Below are positions 10,182-19,555 of a DNA stretch of 64,000 nt, piece by piece. The notes beneath the pieces were generated by a model. That model had not been told where the DNA came from. It worked only from the letters and a program-made list of their open reading frames with translations, and did not search any database. The stretch's first letter is position 1. Every line of letters starts with the position of its first letter. Both the position numbers and the translations under genes were made by a program. Origin of the DNA: Halothiobacillus neapolitanus c2 (GTDB taxonomy: Bacteria; Pseudomonadota; Gammaproteobacteria; Halothiobacillales; Halothiobacillaceae); contig NC_013422.1 in NCBI RefSeq assembly GCF_000024765.1, forward strand, positions 1,073,501-1,137,500, read 5' to 3'.

Positions 10182-11603
10182 ATGACGACCGATTTTAAGC
10201 TTCCCGCACGCACGCAAAACAACACCTCATCGGTGTCTGAAGCCTTCTCCAATGTGCGTATGCCGCCGCATTCCCAAGATGCGGAGCAGGCCGTACTGGG
10301 GGGGCTGATGCTGGATCATCTCGCGCTGGAAAAAATCAGCGATGTGCTGCGTCCGGAAGATTTCTACCGCGCCGATCACCGCAAGGTGTATGAGGCCATT
10401 CTGGATCTGTCCGAAGGCAACAAGCCCTTCGATGCGGTGATGGTGGCCGAGTGGCTTTCCAAGCGCGATCAGCTTGAAGAGGCGGGCGGCGTACCTTATC
10501 TGGTCGAACTGGTTGAAGCCGTACCCACGGCAGCCAACATTCTGGCCTACGCACAGATGATCCGCGAAAGCTCGGTGCTGCGCAAACTGATCGACGTGGG
10601 TACACAGGTCGTGCAAATGGGCTATCGCCCGGAAGGTCGCGCGGCGGCCGAAGTCATGGAATTTGCCGAACGCGAGATTTTCTCGATCGCCGATGAAGGC
10701 GAGCGTCTCAAGCGCGGTTTCAGGCCCATCAAGGAACTGATGACCGGTGCCATGGATCGGGTGGCCGAACTCTTCGAGCGTGAAGAGGCGATTACCGGTC
10801 ACGCCACGGGCTTCAAGGACTTCGATGAAATGACATCCGGCCTTCAGGCGGGCGATCTGGTGATCGTTGCCGGTCGTCCATCGATGGGCAAGACCACCTT
10901 CGCCATGAATATTGCCGAACACGTCGCGATTTCCGGCAAAAAGGCGGTGGCGGTGTTTTCGATGGAAATGCCCGGCGAACAACTGGCGCTGCGTATGCTC
11001 AGCTCAATCGGCCGTGTTGATCAAACCCGAGTGCGAACAGGTCGGCTCGACGATCAGGATTGGCATCGCCTCACCTCCGCCGTGGGTATTCTGAGTCAGA
11101 CACAAATTCATATCGACGATACCCCCGCACTGTCGCCCAGTGATTTGCGTTCGCGGGCGCGGCGACTGGCGCGCACCTGTGACTTGGGGGTGATCGTGGT
11201 CGATTACCTACAGCTCATGCAGGTGCCGGGCACGAAGGAAAACCGCACCAACGAAATCTCCGAGATTTCCCGCTCGCTCAAATCCATCGCGAAAGAACTC
11301 AGCGTACCTGTGATTGCACTGTCGCAGCTCAACCGCTCCCTGGAACAGCGCCCGAACAAGCGTCCGGTCATGTCGGATCTGCGTGAATCCGGTGCCATCG
11401 AGCAGGATGCCGATTTGATTGTGTTCATCTACCGCGATGAGGTCTACGACAAGGAATCGCCACAGAAGGGCATGGCAGAAATCATTATCGGCAAGCAGCG
11501 TAACGGCCCCATCGGTAATCTATTTCTTACCTTCCGTGGGCAGAACACCCGCTTTGAAGATTACATACCCAATGACGTGCTGCCGGAGGGCTATCACTCA
11601 TGA
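10182..11603 (+). CDS. dnaB: Replicative DNA helicase DnaB
   Basis: Hexameric 5'-3' helicase that unwinds DNA at the replication fork and binds primase. It is 473 residues. The N-terminal primase-interaction domain begins with PPHSQDAEQAVLGG (residues ~28-41), then the RecA-like domain with Walker A GRPSMGKTT at 231-239, Walker B VIVVDYLQLM and the motif LSQLNRSLEQRPNKRP. No intein is present. The stop overlaps the alr start in ATGA, so the two genes are translationally coupled, a common arrangement in gammaproteobacteria. Confidence 0.97.
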   Translation: MTTDFKLPARTQNNTSSVSEAFSNVRMPPHSQDAEQAVLGGLMLDHLALEKISDVLRPEDFYRADHRKVYEAILDLSEGNKPFDAVMVAEWLSKRDQLEEAGGVPYLVELVEAVPTAANILAYAQMIRESSVLRKLIDVGTQVVQMGYRPEGRAAAEVMEFAEREIFSIADEGERLKRGFRPIKELMTGAMDRVAELFEREEAITGHATGFKDFDEMTSGLQAGDLVIVAGRPSMGKTTFAMNIAEHVAISGKKAVAVFSMEMPGEQLALRMLSSIGRVDQTRVRTGRLDDQDWHRLTSAVGILSQTQIHIDDTPALSPSDLRSRARRLARTCDLGVIVVDYLQLMQVPGTKENRTNEISEISRSLKSIAKELSVPVIALSQLNRSLEQRPNKRPVMSDLRESGAIEQDADLIVFIYRDEVYDKESPQKGMAEIIIGKQRNGPIGNLFLTFRGQNTRFEDYIPNDVLPEGYHS

Positions 11604-12736
11604 GTGACTTGCGTCCGTTGCAGGAAATCACCCATACCGAAGCGATTGATCTGCGCCGACCTGAACTCACGATTGACCTCGCCGCGTTGCGACACAATGC
11701 CGCGGTGGCACGTCAGGTCGCCAAAGGCCGTAAACTGCTCGCCGCAGTGAAGGCGGATGCCTACGGTCATGGCATGGCAACGGTTGCCCGCGCGCTGCGC
11801 GATCGGGTCGATGGCTTCATGGTCGCCACACTGGGCGAGGGCGAGGCATTGCGCCTGGCGGGCATTACTCAGCGCGTGCTTGTGCTGCAGGGCGTGATGA
11901 GTCAGGCCGAGGCCCGCCGTGCCGCCCGCCGTTTTCTCGAACCGGTATTCCACCACGCCAGCCAGATCGATGCTGTCGGCACGGTCGGTTTCGGTCTGCC
12001 GCTCACGGCCTGGCTCAAACTGGATACCGGCATGCATCGGGTCGGCTTCACGCCGGAAGAATTCGCGCAAGCCTATGCCCGCCTCAGTGCATTGCGCGGG
12101 GTGCGTCCGAATCCGAATGTGCTGACACATTTCGCCTGTGCCGACGAGCCGGATCGCGCCCCGACCGACGATCAGATCACCTTATTCAAGCAGACGACCA
12201 CCGAATGCTCCGGTGAAACCAGCCTGTGCAACTCAGCCGGGTTGCTGGCCTATCCGCACGCGGGCGGTGACTGGGTACGTCCTGGCATCATGCTGTATGG
12301 TGGTAACCCATTCATCACCGGCACGGCCGCCGATTGGGACTTGAAGCCGGTGATGACGCTTACGACGCAGTTGATTGCCGTTCGTGAAGTGCAGGCGGGT
12401 GAGCGGGTAGGGTATGGCGGTAAATTTACGGCACCGGCAACCATGCCCGTTGGCGTCGTGTCGATCGGTTATGGCGATGGCTATCCGCGCCACGCCCCGA
12501 ACGGCACGCCGATCGTCGTCAATGGGCAGCGCTCGCAAGTTATCGGTCGGGTTTCGATGGATCTGGTCACGGTCGATTTGCGCGGCATTCAAGCCCAGGT
12601 CGGCGATACCGTACAATGCTGGGGCGATCAACTGCCCATCGATGAAGTCGCACAGGCGGCGGGCACCATCAGCTACGAACTCATGTGTCAGATGAGCGGG
12701 CGCGTCACGCGGCGCGTGGTGGAAGTGTCCGAATAA
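11600..12736 (+). CDS. alr: Alanine racemase
   Basis: PLP enzyme that interconverts L- and D-alanine for peptidoglycan. The PLP lysine is Lys51 in VKADAYGHG and the second catalytic residue Tyr272 in VGYGGKF. At 378 residues it is intact and about 15 residues longer at the N-terminus than most homologues. The ATG overlaps the dnaB stop by 4 bp. Its start is retained because of this coupling; the first ~20 residues are not conserved in type. Confidence 0.95.
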   Translation: MSDLRPLQEITHTEAIDLRRPELTIDLAALRHNAAVARQVAKGRKLLAAVKADAYGHGMATVARALRDRVDGFMVATLGEGEALRLAGITQRVLVLQGVMSQAEARRAARRFLEPVFHHASQIDAVGTVGFGLPLTAWLKLDTGMHRVGFTPEEFAQAYARLSALRGVRPNPNVLTHFACADEPDRAPTDDQITLFKQTTTECSGETSLCNSAGLLAYPHAGGDWVRPGIMLYGGNPFITGTAADWDLKPVMTLTTQLIAVREVQAGERVGYGGKFTAPATMPVGVVSIGYGDGYPRHAPNGTPIVVNGQRSQVIGRVSMDLVTVDLRGIQAQVGDTVQCWGDQLPIDEVAQAAGTISYELMCQMSGRVTRRVVEVSE

Positions 12737-12777
12737 CACAACATTTGATCGTTTTGCCACTCGAACGGAGAAAACGC

Positions 12778-13512
12778 ATGCACGTACTCGTATTCCAACA
12801 CGTTCCTTTCGAAGGTTTGGGTGCGATGGCGCCGTGGCTGGATGCTCGAAACGCACAAGTGCAGGTAATCCGGCAGTACGAACCGGATTCGGGCATGCTC
12901 CCCGCGCTCTCTGCCATTGACCTGATCATCGTGCTCGGCGGCCCGATGAGCGTGCATGATACCGATCACCACCCGTGGCTTGAAGCCGAAAAGGCCTACA
13001 TTCAATCGGCCTTACGTGCCAAAACCCCGATACTCGGGCTCTGCCTCGGTGCGCAGCTCATCGCCGAGCAACTGGGTGGTGCCGTGCGCAAAAACCGCTT
13101 GCCCGAAATCGGCTGGTGGCCCATTCATTGGCATGCGGCGGCCCAGCATATCTGGCCTCAATGCCACTGTGCCGAGAGGCCAGAGCTTGAAGCCATCGAA
13201 GCGGCCGGTACGCGTGTATTCCACTGGCATGGCGAAACCTTTGATCTGCCAGCCGAGGCGCACTTGTTGGCACACAGCGCTGCCTGCGCGAATCAAGGTT
13301 TCCTATTTCGGGATCATGTGGTCGGGTTGCAATTTCATCTGGAAATGACACCCGAAACGGTCAAGCAATTGATGATGAATGCAGAGGATGAACTCGTCGA
13401 TAGCCCGTTCGTTTCAACGGCTGAAAAGATAAAGTCGGAGCCCGCCGACACCTACGCACTAAACCAGCGCCTTATAGGCGAATTGCTGACATACCTTGTC
13501 GCTCCCAGATGA
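12778..13512 (+). CDS. Class I glutamine amidotransferase-like protein
   Basis: Stand-alone class I amidotransferase domain resembling the GMP-synthase-like or gamma-glutamyl-type proteins. The nucleophile is Cys89 in GLCLGAQL, and the His/Glu pair is His187 and Glu189 in QFHLEMTPE. HWHGETFDLP lies in between. It is 244 residues from the ATG at 12778, which has CGGAG just upstream; a longer frame overlapping alr is rejected. It follows alr by 41 bp. The acceptor substrate or partner is unknown; many such proteins are annotated as GMP synthase without evidence. Confidence 0.85.
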   Translation: MHVLVFQHVPFEGLGAMAPWLDARNAQVQVIRQYEPDSGMLPALSAIDLIIVLGGPMSVHDTDHHPWLEAEKAYIQSALRAKTPILGLCLGAQLIAEQLGGAVRKNRLPEIGWWPIHWHAAAQHIWPQCHCAERPELEAIEAAGTRVFHWHGETFDLPAEAHLLAHSAACANQGFLFRDHVVGLQFHLEMTPETVKQLMMNAEDELVDSPFVSTAEKIKSEPADTYALNQRLIGELLTYLVAPR

Positions 13513-13590
13513 TCGTAGGCGTTGAAATCCCAGTAGATCCTGGTTCGTTGTTTCAAGAATGCCGTTCAAGAAATAACCCTGTAGATATTG

Positions 13591-13619
13591 ATGACATTCA
13601 GATAACGACGCGCTAGAAT
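13591..13619 (+). promoter_or_regulatory. Sigma-70 promoter for the 32-aa membrane peptide
   Basis: ATGACA at 13591-13596 and TAGAAT at 13614-13619 each match consensus at five of six positions with an exact 17-bp spacer. Transcription would start about 24 bases before the ATG at 13650. Confidence 0.6.
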
Positions 13620-13649
13620 GTCCTTATAAACTTGATTGAGGTGAAAACT

Positions 13650-13748
13650 ATGTCAGCGTTCAAATTCGAAAACTTCCCATTGACCTTCATCATCGGCCTG
13701 ATTTGCTTCGCATGGCTCTCATTCTTGAGCGTTATCACCTTCGGTTGA
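13650..13748 (+). CDS. Orphan 32-residue single-pass membrane peptide
   Basis: Too short for usual gene callers. The ATG has GAGGTG six bases upstream, a good ribosome site. The peptide starts with a short polar segment (MSAFKFENFP) followed by about 20 hydrophobic residues containing GLICFAWLSFLSV, so it should sit in the inner membrane with almost no soluble part. It is preceded by a near-consensus promoter and followed 42 bp later by a strong terminator, making a complete monocistronic unit of about 190 bases. I do not recognise the peptide. Alternatives are a type I toxin (no antisense RNA promoter was identified), a small subunit of a respiratory or transport complex, or a chance ORF in an sRNA. 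Confidence 0.6.
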   Translation: MSAFKFENFPLTFIIGLICFAWLSFLSVITFG

Positions 13749-13790
13749 TTCAATAGCTCGACCGCGCTCAAAGTTTGGTCGAAGCAACAA

Positions 13791-13812
13791 AAACCCGCCA
13801 ACAGGCGGGTTT
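13791..13812. terminator. Strong intrinsic terminator
   Basis: Perfect 9-bp stem AAACCCGCC/GGCGGGTTT with loop aaca, followed by TTTG. It ends the small membrane-peptide unit on the plus strand. The same stem recurs at 14875-14896. Confidence 0.85.
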
Positions 13813-13894
13813 TGTGGTTTAAGAGCGGGCGAAACCCTAGAAAGTCAGGCAACGCGAAGGCGTTACGATTCTGACCTTATCCAACAATCGCAGA

Positions 13895-14194
13895 TCAGCA
13901 ACCAAACCGGCACACATTCATACCCAAAAACTGATCATAAGCCTCGCCGCTACGCAACCAATGCCACATATGCGCTTCGAGTTCATTGCCCGTTAACGCC
14001 GTTTCCAACTCACAAAACGTACCATAGGGAAAACGCGGGCTACCCTTCGGTTCAGCCACCACCGTTGTATCCTCCACAAACAGACTGAAATCCGGCTCTT
14101 CAAATCTAAAAGCAGCAAAAGCACCACCTCCGTGCTCGGCAAACAGGCGCTCAACTTGTTGGTTAAAATTTGAAAGGGTTATAGGTCTGAACAT
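13895..14194 (-). CDS. Hypothetical protein, 99 aa
   Basis: I do not recognise a family. The 99-residue product is soluble-looking, acidic in the middle, Phe-rich, and contains a Gly-rich turn (EHGGGAFAAFRF) and two Trp in HMWHWLRSGEAY. It ends with two Cys (CRFGC). The start ATG at 14194 lies in FRPITLSNFN context with AGG upstream in the leader. It sits between the terminator at 13.8 kb and an AT-rich segment, so it belongs to the accessory pocket. It is probably a real gene, judging by length and lack of a competing frame. Confidence 0.55.
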   Translation of the reverse strand: MFRPITLSNFNQQVERLFAEHGGGAFAAFRFEEPDFSLFVEDTTVVAEPKGSPRFPYGTFCELETALTGNELEAHMWHWLRSGEAYDQFLGMNVCRFGC

Positions 14195-14380
14195 GGCGTA
14201 ACCTGGAAGGTTTTATCAAATGGATTAGTTACTGAGCTTATCAGGGGATGAGTCGGGTGGAAAAGTGAGATGGACCCAGCTTCATGCCCAGCATTTGCCG
14301 TGTTCAAAAGCCCGTAGGTTGGGCTAAGCGTCGCATATTAATTTTTAATCTGCTAATCATTATATTTATCTCTTATCTTA

Positions 14381-14845
14381 TTATTTTGTTATTAATTTTA
14401 TTAACTTATCATTTGTTTTTATTATCTTGCTGATGTTATCTTGGTTGAGAGTATTTATTTTGTATAAATCAAGAATTTGGTCGCTTAGAATATCTATAAA
14501 TGAAGCAAATATGTAAAACATAGCTCCAATCGATGCTAATACCAGTTTTGCTGTTTCTGGTCGATGTCTTGGTCTATAGCTTTTTAGGTAGTGATAAACT
14601 CTCACGATTAATCCGCAAGTGGCTGTGATAGCTGCGTACTCAGAGCTTTGGAAAATAGATAATTGTACTGCGGCGCTTATCCATAATGCTGCTTCAATTA
14701 AGTCTAACGAAAGATCGGTGTTTATTTTTTTTGTAGAATTCGTGTTTAAACTATTTTTTTTGATGTAAATCGATACAGCTGCAACGGCCACGATTAAGTT
14801 TAAAATTGCTGTGGTGAGTGATATGTAATTATTTACCGTGTCCAT
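14381..14845 (-). CDS. AT-rich orphan membrane protein, 154 aa
   Basis: Unrecognised protein with three to four hydrophobic segments: residues ~8-28, ~50-66, ~70-86 (weaker) and ~103-122. It is rich in Asn, Ile, Lys and Ser and ends in a polar Lys/Asn-rich tail. Its DNA is far more AT-rich than any neighbour, with runs of A and T and rare AT-ending codons, which indicates recent acquisition. The ATG at 14845 lies 30 bp after the nrdB terminator. No partner gene is adjacent except the 99-aa orphan. Function unknown; a small phage-exclusion or toxin-type membrane protein is possible but unsupported. Confidence 0.6.
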   Translation of the reverse strand: MDTVNNYISLTTAILNLIVAVAAVSIYIKKNSLNTNSTKKINTDLSLDLIEAALWISAAVQLSIFQSSEYAAITATCGLIVRVYHYLKSYRPRHRPETAKLVLASIGAMFYIFASFIDILSDQILDLYKINTLNQDNISKIIKTNDKLIKLITK

Positions 14846-14874
14846 TGTTGTTCTAATTATCTTATAGATTAAAT

Positions 14875-14896
14875 AAACCCGCCATTCGGCGGGTTT
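14875..14896. terminator. Intrinsic terminator of nrdAB
   Basis: Perfect 9-bp stem AAACCCGCC/GGCGGGTTT with a four-base loop (attc). On the minus strand it follows the nrdB stop by 10 bp. Its stem is identical to that at 13791-13812. Confidence 0.85.
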
Positions 14897-14906
14897 GTTG
14901 TTTCTC

Positions 14907-16103
14907 TTACCAGTTTAGCGCGCCACCTGTTTGGTAGTCGGTGACTCGGGTTTCGAAGAAGTTTTTCTCTTTTTTCAAATCAATGACTTCGCTCATCCAA
15001 GGGAAGGGGTTGGTCGCCCCGGGGAAGAGTTCGGCGAGACCAATCTGGTTGCAGCGGCGGTTGGCAATAAAGTGCAGGTATTCGGCGCACATTTCCGCAT
15101 TCAGACCGAGCAAGCCGTGCGGCATGGTGTCGCGAGCGTAGGCGATTTCGAGCTCCGCGGCTTCCTTGAGCATCCGGGTGACTTCGGCCTTGAAGTCTTC
15201 GGTCCACAGATGCGGGTTTTCGATCTTGATCTGGTTGATCACGTCGATACCGAAGTTCATGTGGATGGATTCGTCGCGCATGATGTACTGATACTGCTCG
15301 GCGATACCGGTCATCTTGTTGCGGCGGCCCAGAGAGAGGATTTGCGCGAAGCCAGTGTAGAACCACATGCCTTCGAACACGACGTAAAACGCGACCAGAT
15401 CACGCAGGAAGTCTTGTGCGCCTTTGGTGGTGCTGGTATCGAAGTCACCATCAGCGAGGTTTTTGGTGTACTTGAGTGCCCACTCATCTTTGGCGGTGAT
15501 GGAGGGGATTTCGCGGTACATGTTGAACAATTCGCCTTCGGCTAGACCCAAGCTTTCCACGATGTACTGGAAGGTGTGGGTGTGCACGGCCTCTTCAAAG
15601 GCTTGACGCAGCAGGTACTGGCGGCATTCGGGGTTGGTGACCTGCTTGTAGATGGCGAGCACGATGTTGTTGGCAACGAGGCTTTCAGCGGTGGCGAAAA
15701 AGCCCAAGTTACGCATGATCATGGCGCGCTCGTCGGCGGTGAGTCCGCCATCACGGCCTTTCCACAGGGCGATATCGGCTTGCATGGAGACTTCGGTCGG
15801 CATCCAGTGGTTGTTGCAACCGGCGAGATATTTTTCCCAGGCCCAGGTGTATTTCATGGGCAGGAGTTGATTGACGTCGGCGGTGGCGTTGATGATGCGC
15901 TTGGCCGATACATCGACGCGGCCCGCACCCTGCGCGATGCCTTCCAGACCGGTTTGACCGTGTGGGGACGCGTGATCGCCTGAGTCGACGGCCTGGGTGA
16001 CGTCCGTTGTGTCGTCCATCGCTGAGGTCATGTTCGACATCATTTCGGGCGTCATGCCCGCATTCGGGTTTGATTTCGCTTCCAGTTCGTTCCAATTCAA
16101 CAT
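14907..16103 (-). CDS. nrdB: Ribonucleotide reductase small subunit, R2c (Mn/Fe) type
   Basis: Small subunit of class I ribonucleotide reductase, which holds the metal cofactor that starts the radical reaction in NrdA. It is 398 residues with a low-complexity N-terminal ~65. The metal ligands can be placed: Glu140 in FFATAESL, Glu171 and His174 in [10 protein letters not shown], and the later pair in [11 protein letters not shown]. The residue where E. coli has the radical tyrosine (Tyr122) is Phe178, and the first ligand is Glu and not Asp. Both are hallmarks of the Chlamydia R2c subclass, which uses a Mn(IV)/Fe(III) centre and no tyrosyl radical. The start has AGAGGAA upstream. It lies 47 bp downstream of nrdA in one operon. 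Confidence 0.95.
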   Translation of the reverse strand: MLNWNELEAKSNPNAGMTPEMMSNMTSAMDDTTDVTQAVDSGDHASPHGQTGLEGIAQGAGRVDVSAKRIINATADVNQLLPMKYTWAWEKYLAGCNNHWMPTEVSMQADIALWKGRDGGLTADERAMIMRNLGFFATAESLVANNIVLAIYKQVTNPECRQYLLRQAFEEAVHTHTFQYIVESLGLAEGELFNMYREIPSITAKDEWALKYTKNLADGDFDTSTTKGAQDFLRDLVAFYVVFEGMWFYTGFAQILSLGRRNKMTGIAEQYQYIMRDESIHMNFGIDVINQIKIENPHLWTEDFKAEVTRMLKEAAELEIAYARDTMPHGLLGLNAEMCAEYLHFIANRRCNQIGLAELFPGATNPFPWMSEVIDLKKEKNFFETRVTDYQTGGALNW

Positions 16104-16150
16104 GTTCTGTTCCTCTCTTTCTATTATTCCAGTACGTGCAATCGAGCCGC

Positions 16151-19024
16151 TTATTGACAGGCTTCGCAGCCGGGGTCGTCGATGGCACAGGCTTTCGGTA
16201 GGGCTTCGGCAATAGGATCAGCACTCACGCCGCGCAGCTTGCCGTCCAGTTTCGTCATGGTGGTCTTCTCTACGCGCGTTTTGGATGAAGCACGCAGGTA
16301 GTAGGTGGTTTTAAGGCCAACCAACCAGGCGTTCTTGTACATCTGGTCCAGTTTCGGGCCGGAAGGATCGGCCAGATACAGATTGAGCGATTGCGCCTGA
16401 TCGATCCATTTCTGGCGACGCGAACCGGCTTCGATCAACCAGCGCGGCTCGACTTCGAACGCGGTCGCATACAGCGCCTTGAGCGAATCCGGGATACGGT
16501 CGATCTGCTGTACGCTGCCGTCGAAGTATTTGAGGTCGTTAACCATCACTTCATCCCACAGATCCAGCGCCTTGAGGTCGCGCACGAGATACGGGTTGAT
16601 GACGGTGAATTCGCCGGACAGGTTCGATTTAACGAACAGGTTCTCGAAGGTCGGTTCGATCGACTGGGCCACACCGCAGATGTTGGAGATGGTCGCAGTC
16701 GGTGCGATGGCCATGGTATTGGAGTTACGCATGCCTTGAACCTTGATTTTGGCTCGAACGGCTTCCCAATCAAGTGTGGTATCGCGGTTCATGACGAGGT
16801 ATTTGCCACGCGCTTCGGCCAGCAGGTCGATGGAGTCGATTGGCAGGATGCCACGGCTCCACAGCGAACCCTCAAAGCTCTGGTAACGGCCACGCTCGGC
16901 GGCCAGATCGCTCGACGCGCTGATGGCGTAGTAGCTCACGGTTTCCATGGAGCGATCGGCAAACTCGATGGCCTGTTCGGACGAGTAGGGGATCTTCTGG
17001 ATATGCAACGCATCCTGGAAGCCCATGATACCTAAGCCCACCGGACGGTGACGCAGATTGGAATTGCGCGCTTGCGGTACGGAGTAGTAGTTGTACTCGA
17101 TCACGTTATCCAGCATCCGCATGGCGGTCTTGATGGTGCGGGCGAGTTTTTCCTGATCCAGTCCATTTTCGGTGACGTGCTGGGCAAGGTTAACCGAACC
17201 CAGGTTACAGACGGCGATTTCCTGATCGTTGGTGTGCAGGGTGATTTCCGTGCACAGGTTCGATGAGTGAACCACACCGGCGTGTTGGTTGGTGTAACGC
17301 AGGTTGCACGGATCCTTGAACGTGATCCACGGGTGGCCTGTTTCGAACAGCATCGACAACATCTTGCGCCACAGGTTGGTGGCCTTGATGCGGCGGAAGT
17401 TCTTCATTTCGCCACGGTCAACGCGCGCTTCGTAGGCGGTGTATGCCTTTTCGAATGCCAGACCGGTCAGATCGTGCAGATCAGGGCAATCGGCCGGTGA
17501 GAAGAGGGTCCATTCGCCTTCTTCCATCACGCGCTTCATGAACAGATCGGGCACCCAGTTGGCGGTGTTCATGTCGTGGGTGCGGCGACGGTCGTCACCG
17601 GTGTTCTTGCGCAGGTCGAGGAATTCTTCGATGTCCAGATGCCAGGTTTCAAGATAGGCACACACGGCACCCTTGCGCTTGCCGCCTTGGTTGACCGCCA
17701 CGGCGGTGTCGTTGGCGACTTTCAGGAAGGGTACGACGCCTTGTGATTTGCCGTTGGTGCCTTTGATGTGGCTAGACAGGGCGCGGACGCGGCTCCAGTC
17801 GTTACCCAAGCCGCCAGCGAATTTGGAGAGCAGGGCGTTGTCCTTGATCGCGGCGAAGATGCCGTCCAGGTCGTCCGGCACTGTGGTGAGGTAGCAGGAA
17901 GACAGTTGCGGGCGCAGGGTGCCGGAGTTGAACAGGGTCGGCGTGCTGCTCATGAAGTCGAATGAGGACAACAGTTTGTAGAATTCAATCGCGTGGGTTT
18001 CGCGGTCGATTTCATTGATGGCCAACCCCATGGCGACGCGCATGAAGAAGGCTTGCGGCAGTTCGAAACGCACGCCGCCTTCATGCAGGAAGTAGCGGTC
18101 GTATAGGGTTTGCAGGCCGAGGTAGCTGAATTGCAGGTCACGGCTGGTGTCGATGGCATCGGTCAGGCGCTTGATATCGTACTGGCGCAGGGTCGGGTCG
18201 AGCAGTTCGTGCTCGATACCGGTGTTGATGTACGACTGGAAGTAATCGGCAAACAGGCCGGAAAGTTCGGATTGCGTGCAGACGGTCACCGGTTGCTTGG
18301 TGAAGCGCAGAGCTTCGGAACGAATGCCGTCGAGCAGCAAGCGGGCGGCAACAAACGAGTAGTTCGGGTCCTTTTCGATCAGGGTGCGTGCACTCATCAC
18401 CAGTGCGGTGTTGACTTCTTTTTCAGGCACGCCGTCGAAGAGATTGCGCAGCGTTTCTTGCAGCACGGCATTGGGATCGACATCGGTCAGATTACTGCAA
18501 GCCTCGCCGATCAGAGCGTTCAGCCGAACGTGATCCAGCGGGCTGCGGGTACCGTCTGCGTGGGTTACGTTCAGAACAATCTCAGGTGTGGCTTGGTCTG
18601 GCGCTTCTGCGGCACGCTTCTGGGCTTGATGTTCACGGTACAACACGTAGGCACGGGCAACTTTATGGTGGCCTTCGCGCATCAGGGCCAGTTCGACCTG
18701 ATCCTGAATGTCTTCGATATGCACGGTGCCGCCGCCCGGTGCGCGACGCTTGAGGGCGGATGAAATCTGATCCGACAAGGCATTCACGAGATCATGCACA
18801 CGCATGGAAACGGCAGCACCACTGCCTTCTACCGCCAGGAATGCCTTGGTCATGGCTACCTTGATTTTCGAATCATCGAATGCGGTCACCTTGCCGTTGC
18901 GACGAATGACACGCAGTTGACCGGGTGTGGTGGCGGCCGTGTCGATGGTCGAGTGTGCTGCGGAGGGTGCGCTGTGCGCGGTGGTGGGTTTGGTTGCGGT
19001 TTCAGTGGCGGTGCTTGCTGTCAT
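16151..19024 (-). CDS. nrdA: Ribonucleoside-diphosphate reductase large subunit
   Basis: Catalytic subunit that reduces NDPs to dNDPs. From the ATG at 19024 it is 957 residues; AGGA stands eight bases before this ATG, whereas the longer open frame to 19219 has no site. A Thr/Ala-rich leader (~40 residues) is followed by a canonical ATP-cone beginning at [13 protein letters not shown] and a second cone-like segment ending near YSFVAARLL, so two allosteric cones are in tandem. The active site includes the Cys in LSSCYLT and NLCTEI. The redox tail CEACQ at the very C-terminus passes electrons from thioredoxin or glutaredoxin. It is transcribed with nrdB from a region carrying NrdR boxes. Confidence 0.95.
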   Translation of the reverse strand: MTASTATETATKPTTAHSAPSAAHSTIDTAATTPGQLRVIRRNGKVTAFDDSKIKVAMTKAFLAVEGSGAAVSMRVHDLVNALSDQISSALKRRAPGGGTVHIEDIQDQVELALMREGHHKVARAYVLYREHQAQKRAAEAPDQATPEIVLNVTHADGTRSPLDHVRLNALIGEACSNLTDVDPNAVLQETLRNLFDGVPEKEVNTALVMSARTLIEKDPNYSFVAARLLLDGIRSEALRFTKQPVTVCTQSELSGLFADYFQSYINTGIEHELLDPTLRQYDIKRLTDAIDTSRDLQFSYLGLQTLYDRYFLHEGGVRFELPQAFFMRVAMGLAINEIDRETHAIEFYKLLSSFDFMSSTPTLFNSGTLRPQLSSCYLTTVPDDLDGIFAAIKDNALLSKFAGGLGNDWSRVRALSSHIKGTNGKSQGVVPFLKVANDTAVAVNQGGKRKGAVCAYLETWHLDIEEFLDLRKNTGDDRRRTHDMNTANWVPDLFMKRVMEEGEWTLFSPADCPDLHDLTGLAFEKAYTAYEARVDRGEMKNFRRIKATNLWRKMLSMLFETGHPWITFKDPCNLRYTNQHAGVVHSSNLCTEITLHTNDQEIAVCNLGSVNLAQHVTENGLDQEKLARTIKTAMRMLDNVIEYNYYSVPQARNSNLRHRPVGLGIMGFQDALHIQKIPYSSEQAIEFADRSMETVSYYAISASSDLAAERGRYQSFEGSLWSRGILPIDSIDLLAEARGKYLVMNRDTTLDWEAVRAKIKVQGMRNSNTMAIAPTATISNICGVAQSIEPTFENLFVKSNLSGEFTVINPYLVRDLKALDLWDEVMVNDLKYFDGSVQQIDRIPDSLKALYATAFEVEPRWLIEAGSRRQKWIDQAQSLNLYLADPSGPKLDQMYKNAWLVGLKTTYYLRASSKTRVEKTTMTKLDGKLRGVSADPIAEALPKACAIDDPGCEACQ

Positions 19025-19228
19025 GTTTTCCATCCTGATTGTCCATTGTTGGGGGCGGTGGCGAGTGCAGTGGCTAAGTCGGTTCGTCTTGTGTGTTCGG
19101 TAAATCACGGGGATCAAACGCTCATTGCGTGCGCGCTGGCGCGGCTTTGGACGCGCAACAGTCGAAACCCGTGGTGATTCGATGCCAAGGATTTTTGGAC
19201 AGCGAGGGGGGAATGTCAACCGGTATTT

Positions 19229-19244
19229 ATACTAACTAAAGTGC
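19229..19244. promoter_or_regulatory. NrdR box 2 (degenerate)
   Basis: ATACTAACTAAAGTGC matches the NrdR consensus ACACWATATATWGTGT at most outer positions. Its start is exactly 32 bp from that of the better box at 19261, three helical turns, the usual spacing for NrdR pairs. The AT-rich TATAAA read on the minus strand at 19226-19231 overlaps it and could be the nrdA -10. Confidence 0.6.
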
Positions 19245-19260
19245 TTTCTTAAATTGATTA

Positions 19261-19276
19261 ACACAACATGTAGTGT
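19261..19276. promoter_or_regulatory. NrdR box 1
   Basis: ACACAACATGTAGTGT is a near-perfect palindrome and fits the NrdR consensus with two central mismatches. NrdR is the nucleotide-sensing repressor of ribonucleotide reductase genes. It lies about 235 bp upstream of the nrdA start codon. Confidence 0.8.
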
Positions 19277-19317
19277 ATATCGGTTCGTTGCCAGTGTGCT
19301 CTATTCGGAGGAGAGCC

Positions 19318-19326
19318 TGTGGATAA
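19318..19326 (-). promoter_or_regulatory. Consensus DnaA box
   Basis: TGTGGATAA, which reads TTATCCACA on the minus strand, the strongest DnaA-box sequence. It lies just upstream of the NrdR boxes. DnaA is known to regulate nrdAB in E. coli, so the position is sensible; a single box cannot exclude chance. Confidence 0.5.
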
Positions 19327-19555
19327 GTTGAGCGCAAAATTGCCAGGTAGCCGATGAAACAGTCGCTTGGACGCTACCGGGGCGAATTGGATATTCGGCG
19401 AATATCAGCAGGACGCCTACGCCAAATACAGGGGGGATTAGTGTCCATTTTTTTGCAAATTTTGAGGTTTTTCAGCTTGCGTGGTGGATGTGCTCGGCAG
19501 GATGCGCGGCAAGCCGTTACAATTCGCGGCACTCAATCAGAATCAGGGAGGGGTT

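Larger units (their letters stand above)
19025..19555. other. 531-bp divergent control region, nrdA / epimerase
   Basis: No convincing gene. It contains the nrdA leader (about 195 bases), an AT-rich block with two NrdR-like boxes at 19229-19276, and a DnaA box at 19318. On the epimerase side the only clear signal is the ribosome site GGGAGGGG just before 19556. Confidence 0.6.
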
